DNA of 16,938 bases. Source: Clostridia bacterium. Lineage in GTDB: Bacteria; Bacillota; Clostridia; Oscillospirales; Acutalibacteraceae. Both the position numbers and the translations under genes were made by a program. Where the stretch lies: NCBI GenBank assembly GCA_017939855.1, contig JAGAZW010000054.1, positions 1 through 16,938 of the forward strand, given 5' to 3'. A model generated the notes under the pieces. The model was not told the DNA's origin. It worked only from the letters and a program-made list of their open reading frames with translations, and did not search any database. Shown one piece after another: positions 1-6,483 of this stretch (its first letter is position 1; each line of letters opens with the position of its first letter).

Positions 1-203
1 CTATAATCTGCCGCTCTCATGCCGGTATAGCCGCCAAATTGATTGACCTGATTTGCAGTAGCCTCAATCACTGCGAAGGTATCGAGCTCTTTGGCTTTTT
101 CCAAAACTGCCTCAATAGCCCATTTGTTTGCTGTACAAGCAGAATAACAACCGGCGTGAACACCGTTCTTTTGATTTTTCACTAAATCTTTCAAATAATT
201 CAC
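1..203 (-). CDS. kbaZ: Tagatose-bisphosphate aldolase accessory subunit, KbaZ/GatZ family (N-terminal part, cut by window edge)
   Basis: Only the first 67 codons are in the window. The start is GTG at 201-203, chosen because AGGAGAA lies just upstream and the reading begins VNYLKDLVKNQKNGVHAGCY. The stretch IEATANQVNQFGGYTGM near residues 46-62 is the N-terminal signature of the GatZ/KbaZ/AgaZ family. In Escherichia coli these are non-catalytic partners that stabilise the class II aldolase GatY/KbaY; in some other bacteria the homologue AgaZ has been proposed as a tagatose-6-phosphate kinase. The gene follows the aldolase gene with a 26-base gap, so it is the fourth gene seen in the leftward operon. 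The choice between accessory subunit and kinase cannot be made from this fragment. Confidence 0.88.
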   Translation of the reverse strand, partial: MNYLKDLVKNQKNGVHAGCYSACTANKWAIEAVLEKAKELDTFAVIEATANQVNQFGGYTGMRAADY

Positions 204-229
204 TTTACGTTTCTCCTAAATCGTTCCTA

Positions 230-1081
230 TTATTTGCCCATACAAATCCTTATTCTGTGACGCACAAGAGCCGTAACTGCCTCTTTTCCCAACACGCCGT
301 ATTTCTTTGGATCGTAGACAGAAGGATCCGAAGAAATACATGCCTTCACTGCATTGGAATATGCCACTCTGAGTTCTGTGGCATAATTCACTTTGCAGAT
401 TCCAAGAGAAATTGCCTTTATAACGTCCTCATCCGGCACACCTGACGAGCCGTGCAGTACAAGTGGGACAGCAACATTATTTCTGATCTCAGCAAGTCTT
501 TCAAACTCAAGTTTTGGAGTTCCTTTGTAAAATCCGTGGGCAGTTCCGATGGCAACTGCTAGAGCATCAATGCCAGTTTCCTCGACGAATCGCACTGCTT
601 CCATTGGATCTGTGCAAGTGTCCTCTTCGTTTTTTACCTCAACATCATCTTCTTTTCCGCCAAGTTTCCCAAGCTCTGCCTCAACACTTGGGCACAGCCG
701 GTATGTCATTGCCATTTCCACGACTCTTTTTGTAAGCTGAATATTCTCATCAAGAGGAAGCTTTGAGCCATCAATCATAAGAGATGTATAGCCGTCCTTT
801 GCAGCTTTTTCGCAAAGCTCGAAGCTATTGCCGTGATCAAGATGAATAGCCACAGGAACAGAAGCCTTTTCAGCAACAACTTTTGCCATGGCAAAGTAGA
901 GAGAGGTGGGCGCATATTTAAGTGTAGAAGATGTTGTCTGCAAGATAACAGGAGCATTTTCTGCTTCTGCAGCGGCAACAACAGCTTGCACCATCTCCAT
1001 ATTTTCTACATTAAAAGCACCTATTGCATAATGACCTTTTTGAGCGTCCAAAAGAAGCTCCTTGGAACAAACAAGTGGCAT
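230..1081 (-). CDS. kbaY: Class II tagatose-1,6-bisphosphate aldolase (KbaY/GatY type)
   Basis: A 283-residue cytoplasmic zinc aldolase that would split tagatose-1,6-bisphosphate (or fructose-1,6-bisphosphate) into dihydroxyacetone phosphate and glyceraldehyde-3-phosphate. Visible family motifs are HLDHG (80-84, with Asp82 as the expected catalytic acid and His83 a zinc ligand), SVEAELGKLGG (132-142), GTAHG (His182 ligand), LHGSSG (His210 ligand) and VNYATE (231-236). The length matches GatY/KbaY (about 284). The start is ATG with GAGGG upstream. It sits 17 bases after agaS and 26 bases before the KbaZ-family gene. The pairing with a KbaZ homologue and an AgaS homologue favours a tagatose-bisphosphate substrate over the glycolytic one, but class II aldolases cannot be separated by motif alone. 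Confidence 0.9.
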   Translation of the reverse strand: MPLVCSKELLLDAQKGHYAIGAFNVENMEMVQAVVAAAEAENAPVILQTTSSTLKYAPTSLYFAMAKVVAEKASVPVAIHLDHGNSFELCEKAAKDGYTSLMIDGSKLPLDENIQLTKRVVEMAMTYRLCPSVEAELGKLGGKEDDVEVKNEEDTCTDPMEAVRFVEETGIDALAVAIGTAHGFYKGTPKLEFERLAEIRNNVAVPLVLHGSSGVPDEDVIKAISLGICKVNYATELRVAYSNAVKACISSDPSVYDPKKYGVLGKEAVTALVRHRIRICMGK

Positions 1082-1098
1082 AATTCGACCCTCTTCTT

Positions 1099-2139
1099 TT
1101 ATTTCAGAATAATAAATGCATCCAAACCTTGGGGTGCATCTGGGTTGCCGCCCATATTAACGGACTTGGTAAAGGCTGTCATCTGGCAGAGGTAAATAAA
1201 CGGAATGCCCCATGCGGCGAATTTTTCAATTCCGTCGATTTGAATATGTGCTGTTGCCCCGTAGATATTATCCTTGTGCTTGGATACAACCACAACCGGA
1301 CCGCCATGAGACAGAACGTCTGCCACCATATCCTTTTGCAGGGAATCCTCGGCGGGATTGATTAGCATCATTGTCAAAGACTTTTTGCCGCTGATCACGA
1401 TAGGGCCGTGTCTGTAGTCGAGCATGGGGAAATACCTGCCGGTCAGCATTGTGATTTCGGTAAATGCCAATGCACCTTCTTCGGCAATGCCTCGAACAGG
1501 TCCGTCCGCCAGTACGGTAACGTCTTCCCAGTCCATGGCTGCGATTTTTTCCAATGCTTCTCTGTTTTCAAGCTGGAACTTTTCGTTGGTATCGCAGGCC
1601 ACCTTGATGGATGCCTTTAATGCTTCGTCCTTGGCATAGTAAGATGCTAAAAGCAAAACGGCTGCATAAAGATTTGTGACTGTACGTGTCTGGCAAACGC
1701 TGTTGTCGTAGCACCAATCTAAGGTCAAATCCAGGTTACTCATGGGCATAATGTCGTTATTATCCTTCATGGAAATGGAAATAACATCGCAGCCAAGGGT
1801 TTCCTTAATGTTCTTAACGGCCTTTACCATCTCAGAGGTTTTGCCGGAACGGGAAATCGTAACAACGATGCTGTCTTTTACTGTTTCCTTCCAGAATTCA
1901 GGGTTGATGATGTATTCGCCTGCTGCAATGGCACAAGCAGAGGTAGCCTCATAGGAAGCGAAAATAATGCTTGCGCTTTTAGAAAGCATATAGCTTGAGC
2001 CGCAACCCAAAAATGTAAATTTGCGACGGGTGTTCTTTGCGAAGAAAGCTTCTACTTCGTTTGCCTTTTCACAAAAATAGCCGTAGGTTTTTTTTAGGGC
2101 ATTTGGGGTATCTAGGATTTCTTTTTCGGTCAAAAACAT
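1099..2139 (-). CDS. agaS: SIS-domain amino-sugar phosphate isomerase/deaminase, AgaS-like
   Basis: A 346-residue protein with two sugar-isomerase (SIS) domains. The first SIS fold shows FLGCGSSYMLSKSAS (43-57) and ISRSGKTSEM (about 95-104), the Ser/Thr-rich phosphosugar-binding segments. The second, past about residue 200, contains DYRHGP near 240. The family includes GlmS isomerase domains, FrlB and AgaS. AgaS deaminates and isomerises galactosamine-6-phosphate to tagatose-6-phosphate, which fits the adjacent tagatose-bisphosphate aldolase. No glutaminase domain is present, so it is not GlmS. The start is ATG with AGGAGAA upstream. It lies 12 bases after the kinase gene, implying cotranscription. 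A glucosamine-type or fructosamine-type substrate remains possible. Confidence 0.82.
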   Translation of the reverse strand: MFLTEKEILDTPNALKKTYGYFCEKANEVEAFFAKNTRRKFTFLGCGSSYMLSKSASIIFASYEATSACAIAAGEYIINPEFWKETVKDSIVVTISRSGKTSEMVKAVKNIKETLGCDVISISMKDNNDIMPMSNLDLTLDWCYDNSVCQTRTVTNLYAAVLLLASYYAKDEALKASIKVACDTNEKFQLENREALEKIAAMDWEDVTVLADGPVRGIAEEGALAFTEITMLTGRYFPMLDYRHGPIVISGKKSLTMMLINPAEDSLQKDMVADVLSHGGPVVVVSKHKDNIYGATAHIQIDGIEKFAAWGIPFIYLCQMTAFTKSVNMGGNPDAPQGLDAFIILK

Positions 2140-2151
2140 AATAATTTCTCC

Positions 2152-3072
2152 TTATTCAAAGTGTTTTATACTGAGCAACAATGCGCCCTCCATTGCAGAA
2201 CGCTTTGGCGCCATCATTGTACAGTTTATTGCAGTCAAACGTTCGTTCAAGGGTGCTAAAATCAAATCTCCCGATTTGAACAACCCTCCGTAATAGGAAA
2301 CAGTGATATTTCTGTTTTTCCATCCCAGTTGTTTAATAATTCCCTTTGCAGAATCGGCCAAACACTGTGCAGCTTTGACATACAGTTTTTGTGCTTCGGC
2401 ATCTCCGACCAAGGCTGCTTTTTTGGCAAAAAGTTGGAAAGATGCAACCTTGTGTCTGTACGGGGCATAGGACTGTTCTACGATGTCAATAAAGTCAGTA
2501 TCATTCTTCACCCCAAGCTCTTCACAGATGATTTCGTAAAGAGCACCTTTTGGTTTTCTGCCGTCTGCTTCTTGGGCAAATAAGGACATTGTTTGCTTTC
2601 CAACCCAGTAGCAAGAGCCTTCATCGCTGAAAAATTCGCTCCAACCGTTTGAGCGAGCCTCTCGTCCGTCTTCACTTCGGGCATATGCAATTGCGCCGGT
2701 GCCTGCAACAAGATGGATGCCCTCCTGGCATTCCAGCGATCCTGCCCATCCGACTACAGCATCATTAACGATGTATACGGGAATTGGAGAAAGATTTTTG
2801 CTAAGTCTTTCGGTAATCTCCGTGTCAGCACTGGGTGCTTCGCCGTAACAAGGCAAGCCTATACAACATCCTGCGCATTCGTCGAATGAAACATTTATGC
2901 TTTGTGCAATCTCTCTGACACCCTCAGTAATAAGCTCGACAACTGCATCAATGCCTATCGCTTTGTGTGAGCAACCGGACTTTTCAATGGCTTTCAGGGG
3001 AATCCCATTATTTTTTCCTATAACAATGGCAGTTTTTGTGCCACCACCATCAATACCAATATAGTATTTCAA
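2152..3072 (-). CDS. N-acetylhexosamine kinase-like protein, BadF/BadG/BcrA/BcrD ATPase family (TTG start)
   Basis: A 306-residue ASKHA-fold kinase. The phosphate-1 loop is IGIDGGGTKTA (5-15), NDAVVGWAGS lies near 103-112, and the second phosphate loop AGTGAIAYA is near 123-131. This family includes eukaryotic and bacterial N-acetylglucosamine kinases, which phosphorylate the free amino sugar at C6. The start codon is TTG at 3070-3072, chosen because GGAGGTGATC sits seven bases upstream and the phosphate loop follows at once. It is the first gene of the leftward operon, behind a good promoter. A cytoplasmic sugar kinase heading the operon suggests that the sugar arrives unphosphorylated (an ABC transporter or internal hydrolase) and not through a PTS. 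The exact sugar is inferred from the neighbours. Confidence 0.82.
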   Translation of the reverse strand: MKYYIGIDGGGTKTAIVIGKNNGIPLKAIEKSGCSHKAIGIDAVVELITEGVREIAQSINVSFDECAGCCIGLPCYGEAPSADTEITERLSKNLSPIPVYIVNDAVVGWAGSLECQEGIHLVAGTGAIAYARSEDGREARSNGWSEFFSDEGSCYWVGKQTMSLFAQEADGRKPKGALYEIICEELGVKNDTDFIDIVEQSYAPYRHKVASFQLFAKKAALVGDAEAQKLYVKAAQCLADSAKGIIKQLGWKNRNITVSYYGGLFKSGDLILAPLNERLTAINCTMMAPKRSAMEGALLLSIKHFE

Positions 3073-3095
3073 AAGATCACCTCCACGACAACTAC

Positions 3096-3124
3096 ATTAT
3101 ATATCAACTTTGTGCTGGATTCAA
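3096..3124 (-). promoter_or_regulatory. Promoter of the amino-sugar operon
   Basis: On the minus strand TTGAAT (3124-3119) and TATAAT (3101-3096) are separated by exactly 17 bases. The predicted start point near 3089 gives a short leader of about 17 bases before the TTG start of the kinase, with the SD inside it. Confidence 0.72.
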
Positions 3125-3137
3125 TAAGACTCTTATT
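3123..3137. promoter_or_regulatory. Candidate GntR operator, perfect 7-1-7 palindrome
   Basis: AATAAGA-C-TCTTATT is a perfect palindrome that overlaps the operon -35 box by two bases, where a bound repressor would block RNA polymerase. It lies in the shared region between the regulator and the operon. Assignment to the adjacent GntR protein is inference. TTGTA/TACAA half-sites at 3156-3160, 3176-3180 and 3191-3195 are a second, weaker candidate. Confidence 0.4.
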
Positions 3138-3206
3138 TTTTGCCCACAAATTAACTTGTATTCTTTTCGCACCCGTACAACCTATGTAACTTGTATGCAA
3201 AAATAC

Positions 3207-3235
3207 TTGAATTATTAGTTCTTTTATATTAAAAT
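3207..3235 (+). promoter_or_regulatory. Promoter of the GntR-family regulator
   Basis: TTGAAT (3207-3212) and TAAAAT (3230-3235) are separated by 17 bases. The predicted start point, about 3242, lies right at the SD (AGAGGTG, 3241-3247), so the leader would be extremely short. That is a reason for some caution about the exact boxes. Confidence 0.5.
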
Positions 3236-3254
3236 GAAGAAGAGGTGAATTGAA

Positions 3255-3959
3255 ATGGCAAACACTCCACTTTATATGCAGATATATAAAACCATATTAA
3301 CTTCAATAAAAAACGGTGAATACAAAGAAAATACGGCATTACCTTCCGAAAGAGAACTATGTGACAAATACTTTGTAAGCCGTTCTACCATTCGTCAGAC
3401 AATTTCTCTTTTGAAAGAGGCGGACTTTGTTTATACCATTCAGGGGAAAGGTACATTTATAAAACCGCAGGTGTTCATTCAATCGCTTTCAAAGGTTTAT
3501 TCGTTTACAGATTCTTTAAAAAGTGACAATGTGATTATTCAAAACCAAATTATAGAATACAGTAGGCAAATAGCTGATGGGGCTTTAGCGAGAATAACAG
3601 GTCATAACGATCGTTCGGTTTTTCATAAGCTAACAAGACTTCGTTCCGCAAAAGATTACCCGTTAATGTTAGAGACAACTTATCTTCCAATGGCAAGATT
3701 TATCCGCATTTCTCTTGAAACGGGTTCACTTTACGATTACCTTCGGAAAAACTACAATTTCAAGGCGGATAGAGTTAAGGAAACTCTACGACCCATCATT
3801 CCTCAGGCGAAAGAAAGGAAACTGCTGCAGCTTTCATCAAATATTCCTTGCATATTGCTAGAAAGATTCAGTTATGAGGATGATATGCTGATAGAATACA
3901 CCCGTTCTATCGTCAGAGGCGACAAATACATATTTCAAGTCAACCTGTCAGATGAATGA
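3255..3959 (+). CDS. GntR/HutC-family transcriptional regulator with UTRA ligand domain
   Basis: A 234-residue protein. The N-terminal winged helix-turn-helix covers about residues 1-70, with LPSERELC (29-36), the recognition-helix region VSRSTIRQTISLL (41-53) and the wing GKGTFI (64-69). The remainder matches a UTRA domain, which in this subfamily (NagR, AgaR2-type, HutC) binds phosphosugars or similar small molecules; the end shows IEYTRSIVRGDKYIF, the typical last UTRA strand. The start is ATG with AGAGGTG upstream. It is divergent from the amino-sugar operon, so it most likely represses that operon and releases it on a hexosamine-6-phosphate or related inducer. The regulatory target and inducer are inferred from position. 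Confidence 0.9.
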   Translation: MANTPLYMQIYKTILTSIKNGEYKENTALPSERELCDKYFVSRSTIRQTISLLKEADFVYTIQGKGTFIKPQVFIQSLSKVYSFTDSLKSDNVIIQNQIIEYSRQIADGALARITGHNDRSVFHKLTRLRSAKDYPLMLETTYLPMARFIRISLETGSLYDYLRKNYNFKADRVKETLRPIIPQAKERKLLQLSSNIPCILLERFSYEDDMLIEYTRSIVRGDKYIFQVNLSDE

Positions 3960-4300
3960 ACTTCAATAAATTACAACGCCCGGTCGATAGTATAAGCCTT
4001 AAGTCCCGGTTACATAGTCGACTATTATCGTAATTAACAAATCGCATCAGGCAGTTTACATACTGCTTGGCGCAATTGGTGTTGTAATAGAAAAACTTCT
4101 GCAGATTGCTCTACTTTAGGTGCCGGTTCCAGTACTAATCGTAGTGGAAATGAATCTTTGTGACAATATCTAAAATCATCATAATTTATGTGGAGGATAT
4201 GGCTGATTTTTATCTATAAACTTGGCGTTATCTGCAGAAAAAAACCATAATTAGAATCCCCGATGTGGTCAAGAATGTGGTCAAAAGTTTCCCCTGCGCT
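3960..4300. other. Gene-poor stretch with decayed-looking sequence and a GTGGTCAA direct repeat
   Basis: No convincing gene is seen here on either strand. An SD-like GGAGG followed by ATG near 4199 opens a frame that stops after six codons, and hydrophobic fragments such as AVYILLGAIGVV appear between stops, as in a decayed coding region. Other details are a 12-bp perfect palindrome ATAGTCGACTAT (4014-4025), a small hairpin GCAGT/ACTGC (4051-4066) and the tandem repeat ATGTGGTCAA (about 4264-4283) just before the tRNA terminator. Tandem repeats next to a tRNA gene could be arm sites left by an integrated element; that is inference. Confidence 0.4.
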
Positions 4301-4321
4301 GCGCTCGGATTCCCCCTAAAG

Positions 4322-4356
4322 CAAAAAAATCCTTGGAAACACTAGGTTTCCAAGGA
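4322..4356 (-). terminator. Rho-independent terminator of the tRNA-Ala gene
   Basis: A perfect 10-bp stem (CCTTGGAAAC at 4331-4340 with its complement at 4346-4355) and a 5-base loop are followed on the minus strand by seven T residues (4329-4323). It lies eight bases past the tRNA 3' end. Confidence 0.88.
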
Positions 4357-4363
4357 ACAATTC

Positions 4364-4439
<76 letters not shown>

Positions 4440-4449
4440 ATGCATATGT

Positions 4450-4478
4450 ATGTTATCATAGCACAGAGGGTTTTGCAA
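4450..4478 (-). promoter_or_regulatory. Probable promoter of tRNA-Ala
   Basis: On the minus strand TTGCAA (4478-4473) is 17 bases before TAACAT (4455-4450). An overlapping extended -10, TGCTATGAT (4463-4455), is an alternative. Either would start transcription a few bases before the tRNA. Confidence 0.45.
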
Positions 4479-4516
4479 GTGTTTTTTAAATTTTTTGCCA
4501 ATTCGATATATTTTTG

Positions 4517-4546
4517 TTGACAGTGACCCACTAAATGAGTTATAAT
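4517..4546 (+). promoter_or_regulatory. Promoter of the rpmH-rnpA cluster
   Basis: Consensus boxes TTGACA (4517-4522) and TATAAT (4541-4546) with an 18-base spacer lie about 100 bases before rpmH. A strong promoter is expected for a ribosomal protein gene. Confidence 0.8.
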
Positions 4547-4649
4547 TCCATAGTGATAGGTTATGGGAGTGTTTTAATTTATTTGCATACAGCAGATATT
4601 CGCTCTGCCTTCGTAACCGTAAAAAGAATCCTATAGAGGAGGTAAAAAA

Positions 4650-4784
4650 ATGAAAAGAACTTATCAGCCTAAAAAGCTTCATCGTAAAAAAGAACATGGC
4701 TTCTTAAAGAGAATGGCAACTGCAAACGGCAGAAAGGTACTTGCCCGTCGTAGAGCAAAGGGCAGAAAGCAGCTTACCTATTAA
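4650..4784 (+). CDS. rpmH: Large-subunit ribosomal protein bL34
   Basis: A 44-residue, highly basic protein of the 50S subunit. It begins MKRTYQPKKLHRKKEHGF and ends RRRAKGRKQLTY, and the core GFLKRMATANGRKVLARRRAKGR is essentially the family consensus. The length is normal for bL34 (44-46). The start is ATG with GAGGAGG about seven bases upstream. It is the first gene of the rpmH-rnpA-yidD-yidC-khpB cluster. A hairpin follows the stop codon directly and may reduce read-through into rnpA, which would suit the far greater need for L34 than for RNase P protein. Confidence 0.97.
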   Translation: MKRTYQPKKLHRKKEHGFLKRMATANGRKVLARRRAKGRKQLTY

Positions 4785-4810
4785 AGCCACTTCCACGTGG
4801 CTTTTCCTTT
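4783..4810 (+). terminator. Hairpin between rpmH and rnpA, possible attenuator
   Basis: AAAGCCAC (4783-4790) and GTGGCTTT (4797-4804) form an 8-bp stem with a 6-base loop, followed by a T-rich run. It starts within the rpmH stop codon. Partial termination here would separate L34 output from the rest of the cluster; that role is inference. Confidence 0.55.
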
Positions 4811-4848
4811 TATTTATCGGTTATAATCCGGAAAATATAGGTGAAGAA

Positions 4849-5196
4849 ATGCAGAAGATTGAAAAACTGAAAGAGAACCGTGACTTCAGACGTCTGTACT
4901 ATCACGGTAAATCTTGTGTGAATCCTTATTTTGTCCTTTATTTAATGAAGGGCAGGACCAAAAAAACGAGAATTGGTATAACAGCGGGAAAGGCATTGGG
5001 TGGCGCAGTCGAGCGTAATAGAGCGAAACGTGTGATAACTGCGGCGTTCAGAAGCTTGATGGATAATATATCGCCCGGATATGATTTTGTTATAGTTGCG
5101 CGCACGAGAATACTAAAAGAAAAAAGCACTAAAATTGCTCAAATTATGGAAGGTCAGTTTAAAAATGTCGGTATTTGGTGTGAAAAAGCCGATTAG
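4849..5196 (+). CDS. rnpA: Ribonuclease P protein component
   Basis: A 115-residue basic protein that binds the RNase P RNA and helps position pre-tRNA leaders for 5' maturation. The RNR signature is clear: VERNRAKRVITAAFR at about 54-68, with the basic motif RNRAKR at 56-61, and the ending FVIVAR at about 80-85 is typical. The frame is open further upstream through rpmH, but the start at 4849 is preferred because AGGTGA lies just before it and the length then matches the family (about 110-120). It is followed by yidD, which starts inside the rnpA 3' end. The order rpmH-rnpA-yidD-yidC is conserved in most bacteria. Confidence 0.95.
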   Translation: MQKIEKLKENRDFRRLYYHGKSCVNPYFVLYLMKGRTKKTRIGITAGKALGGAVERNRAKRVITAAFRSLMDNISPGYDFVIVARTRILKEKSTKIAQIMEGQFKNVGIWCEKAD

Positions 5197-5416
5197 CCGC
5201 CTTTTGATAAAGGCAATAAGATTTTATCAAAAAAATATTTCTCCTGCTAAAATAGCCTGTTGCCGTTTTACACCTAGTTGTTCATCGTATGCTATACGTG
5301 CAATTGAGGTGCATGGTGCGATAAAGGGGACGCTACTTGCCCTTTGGAGAATTATAAGATGCAATCCTCTTTGTAAAGGCGGATATGATCCTGTTCCTGA
5401 GAAAAAAAGAAAATAG
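5165..5416 (+). CDS. yidD: Membrane protein insertion efficiency factor YidD
   Basis: An 83-residue protein of the YidD (DUF37) family, thought to be a membrane-associated helper of YidC-dependent insertion. The hallmark CRFTPSCSSYAIRAIEVHG (33-51) and WRIIRCNPLCKGGYDPVP (61-78) are both present. The N-terminal segment, about residues 9-25, is an amphipathic basic helix. The start at 5165 overlaps the rnpA end by 32 bases, which suggests translational coupling; a start ten codons further upstream is possible but adds non-family sequence. It sits directly before yidC. Confidence 0.93.
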   Translation: MSVFGVKKPISRLLIKAIRFYQKNISPAKIACCRFTPSCSSYAIRAIEVHGAIKGTLLALWRIIRCNPLCKGGYDPVPEKKRK

Positions 5417-5443
5417 TTTCACCGATAGAAAGGTGCCGTTTGA

Positions 5444-6457
5444 ATGGAAATTATTAATAAACCGCTTGGTTATGTATTGAAATTTTTTGCGGATATTTGT
5501 GGCGGAAATTTTGCTGCCGCAGTTTTGATTTTCACAATTTTTATCAATTTGATATTGATTCCGTTAAGTATTAAAAGTCAAAAGTCCACCGTTCAGCAAA
5601 CAAGAATCAAGCCTAAGCTTGACGAACTTAAAAAACGCTGTGGTGACGATAAACAAAAATACAACATAGAATTGCAGAAGCTTTATCAAGAAGAGGGAGT
5701 GTCAATGTCGGGCGGTTGTCTGCCTATGATAATCCGTCTTGTTATAATGTGGTGTATTTATTCGCTTATTTTATCACCTGTGACCTATATGACAGGTGCA
5801 AATAAAAGTGATGTTAAAACCGTTGGTAAGGCTATTACTGAAAGCCTTGAGAGCCTTAAAGACAACGATTCCGATAAATATTCAGACATTGTCGACAAGC
5901 TTTCTCTTAATGAAAAGAGCAGTAATCAGCGAGAGATTGTTTTAGTAAGAGTCCTTCGTGATGATTCGGATATAATTCACGATATTATGTCCGAAAAGAA
6001 ATTCTCCAAAATCGAGAAAGAGTATAATGCTGTTAAGGCAAAATATGATAAGGCTGACATTGATTTTAATTTGTTTGGTCTTGACCTTACGGACAGACCA
6101 ATTTTTGGATTTGATTTTGTCCATGACTGGCAGCCTATATGGCTTATGCCCATATTTGCGTTTTTAGCTCAGATTTTAACGGGTATTGTTTCTATGGCGA
6201 TTCAGAAAAAGAACAATCCCGAGGCTCCTTCAATGGCTGGTATGATGCTTACAATGCCCCTTATTTCTTTGTTTATCGGTTTCAGATTCCAGGGAGCTGT
6301 ATGTTTCTATTGGATATGCTCATCTTTGGTAGGCGGATTTATTCAGTCGGGCATTCAGCTGTTATACGGACCTCATAAGATGCTTGCAAAGTATAGACTC
6401 AAAGAAATTACGCAGCAGGCAGATTTTGAACAAAAGCAACTTCAAAAATTACAGTAG
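5444..6457 (+). CDS. yidC: Membrane protein insertase YidC/Oxa1
   Basis: A 337-residue polytopic membrane protein that inserts and folds inner-membrane proteins, alone or with SecYEG. TM1 is about residues 23-43 and is followed by the basic cytoplasmic hairpin (KPKLDELKKRCGDDKQKYNIELQKLYQEEG). TM2 begins after GGCLPMII at about 91-113. A hydrophilic external insert of roughly 100 residues (about 118-220) precedes three further TM segments between about 230 and 315. No signal peptide or lipobox is seen, unlike SpoIIIJ. The groove arginine usually found in TM1 is replaced by Asn35 (TIFINLILIP), while TM2 has Arg98 where Gln is usual. The start is ATG with AAAGGTG upstream. Confidence 0.93.
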   Translation: MEIINKPLGYVLKFFADICGGNFAAAVLIFTIFINLILIPLSIKSQKSTVQQTRIKPKLDELKKRCGDDKQKYNIELQKLYQEEGVSMSGGCLPMIIRLVIMWCIYSLILSPVTYMTGANKSDVKTVGKAITESLESLKDNDSDKYSDIVDKLSLNEKSSNQREIVLVRVLRDDSDIIHDIMSEKKFSKIEKEYNAVKAKYDKADIDFNLFGLDLTDRPIFGFDFVHDWQPIWLMPIFAFLAQILTGIVSMAIQKKNNPEAPSMAGMMLTMPLISLFIGFRFQGAVCFYWICSSLVGGFIQSGIQLLYGPHKMLAKYRLKEITQQADFEQKQLQKLQ

Positions 6458-6483
6458 CATTTATATAAAAAGGAGGATTATCC

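Noticed and set aside
4440..4649. Possible replication origin upstream of rpmH
   Set aside because: The region is A+T-rich and next to rpmH, but no TTATNCACA-type DnaA boxes were seen and dnaA is not adjacent.
4741..4848. Upstream extension of rnpA
   Set aside because: It would overlap the rpmH coding end and the hairpin and adds residues unlike RnpA; the start at 4849 has an SD and normal length.
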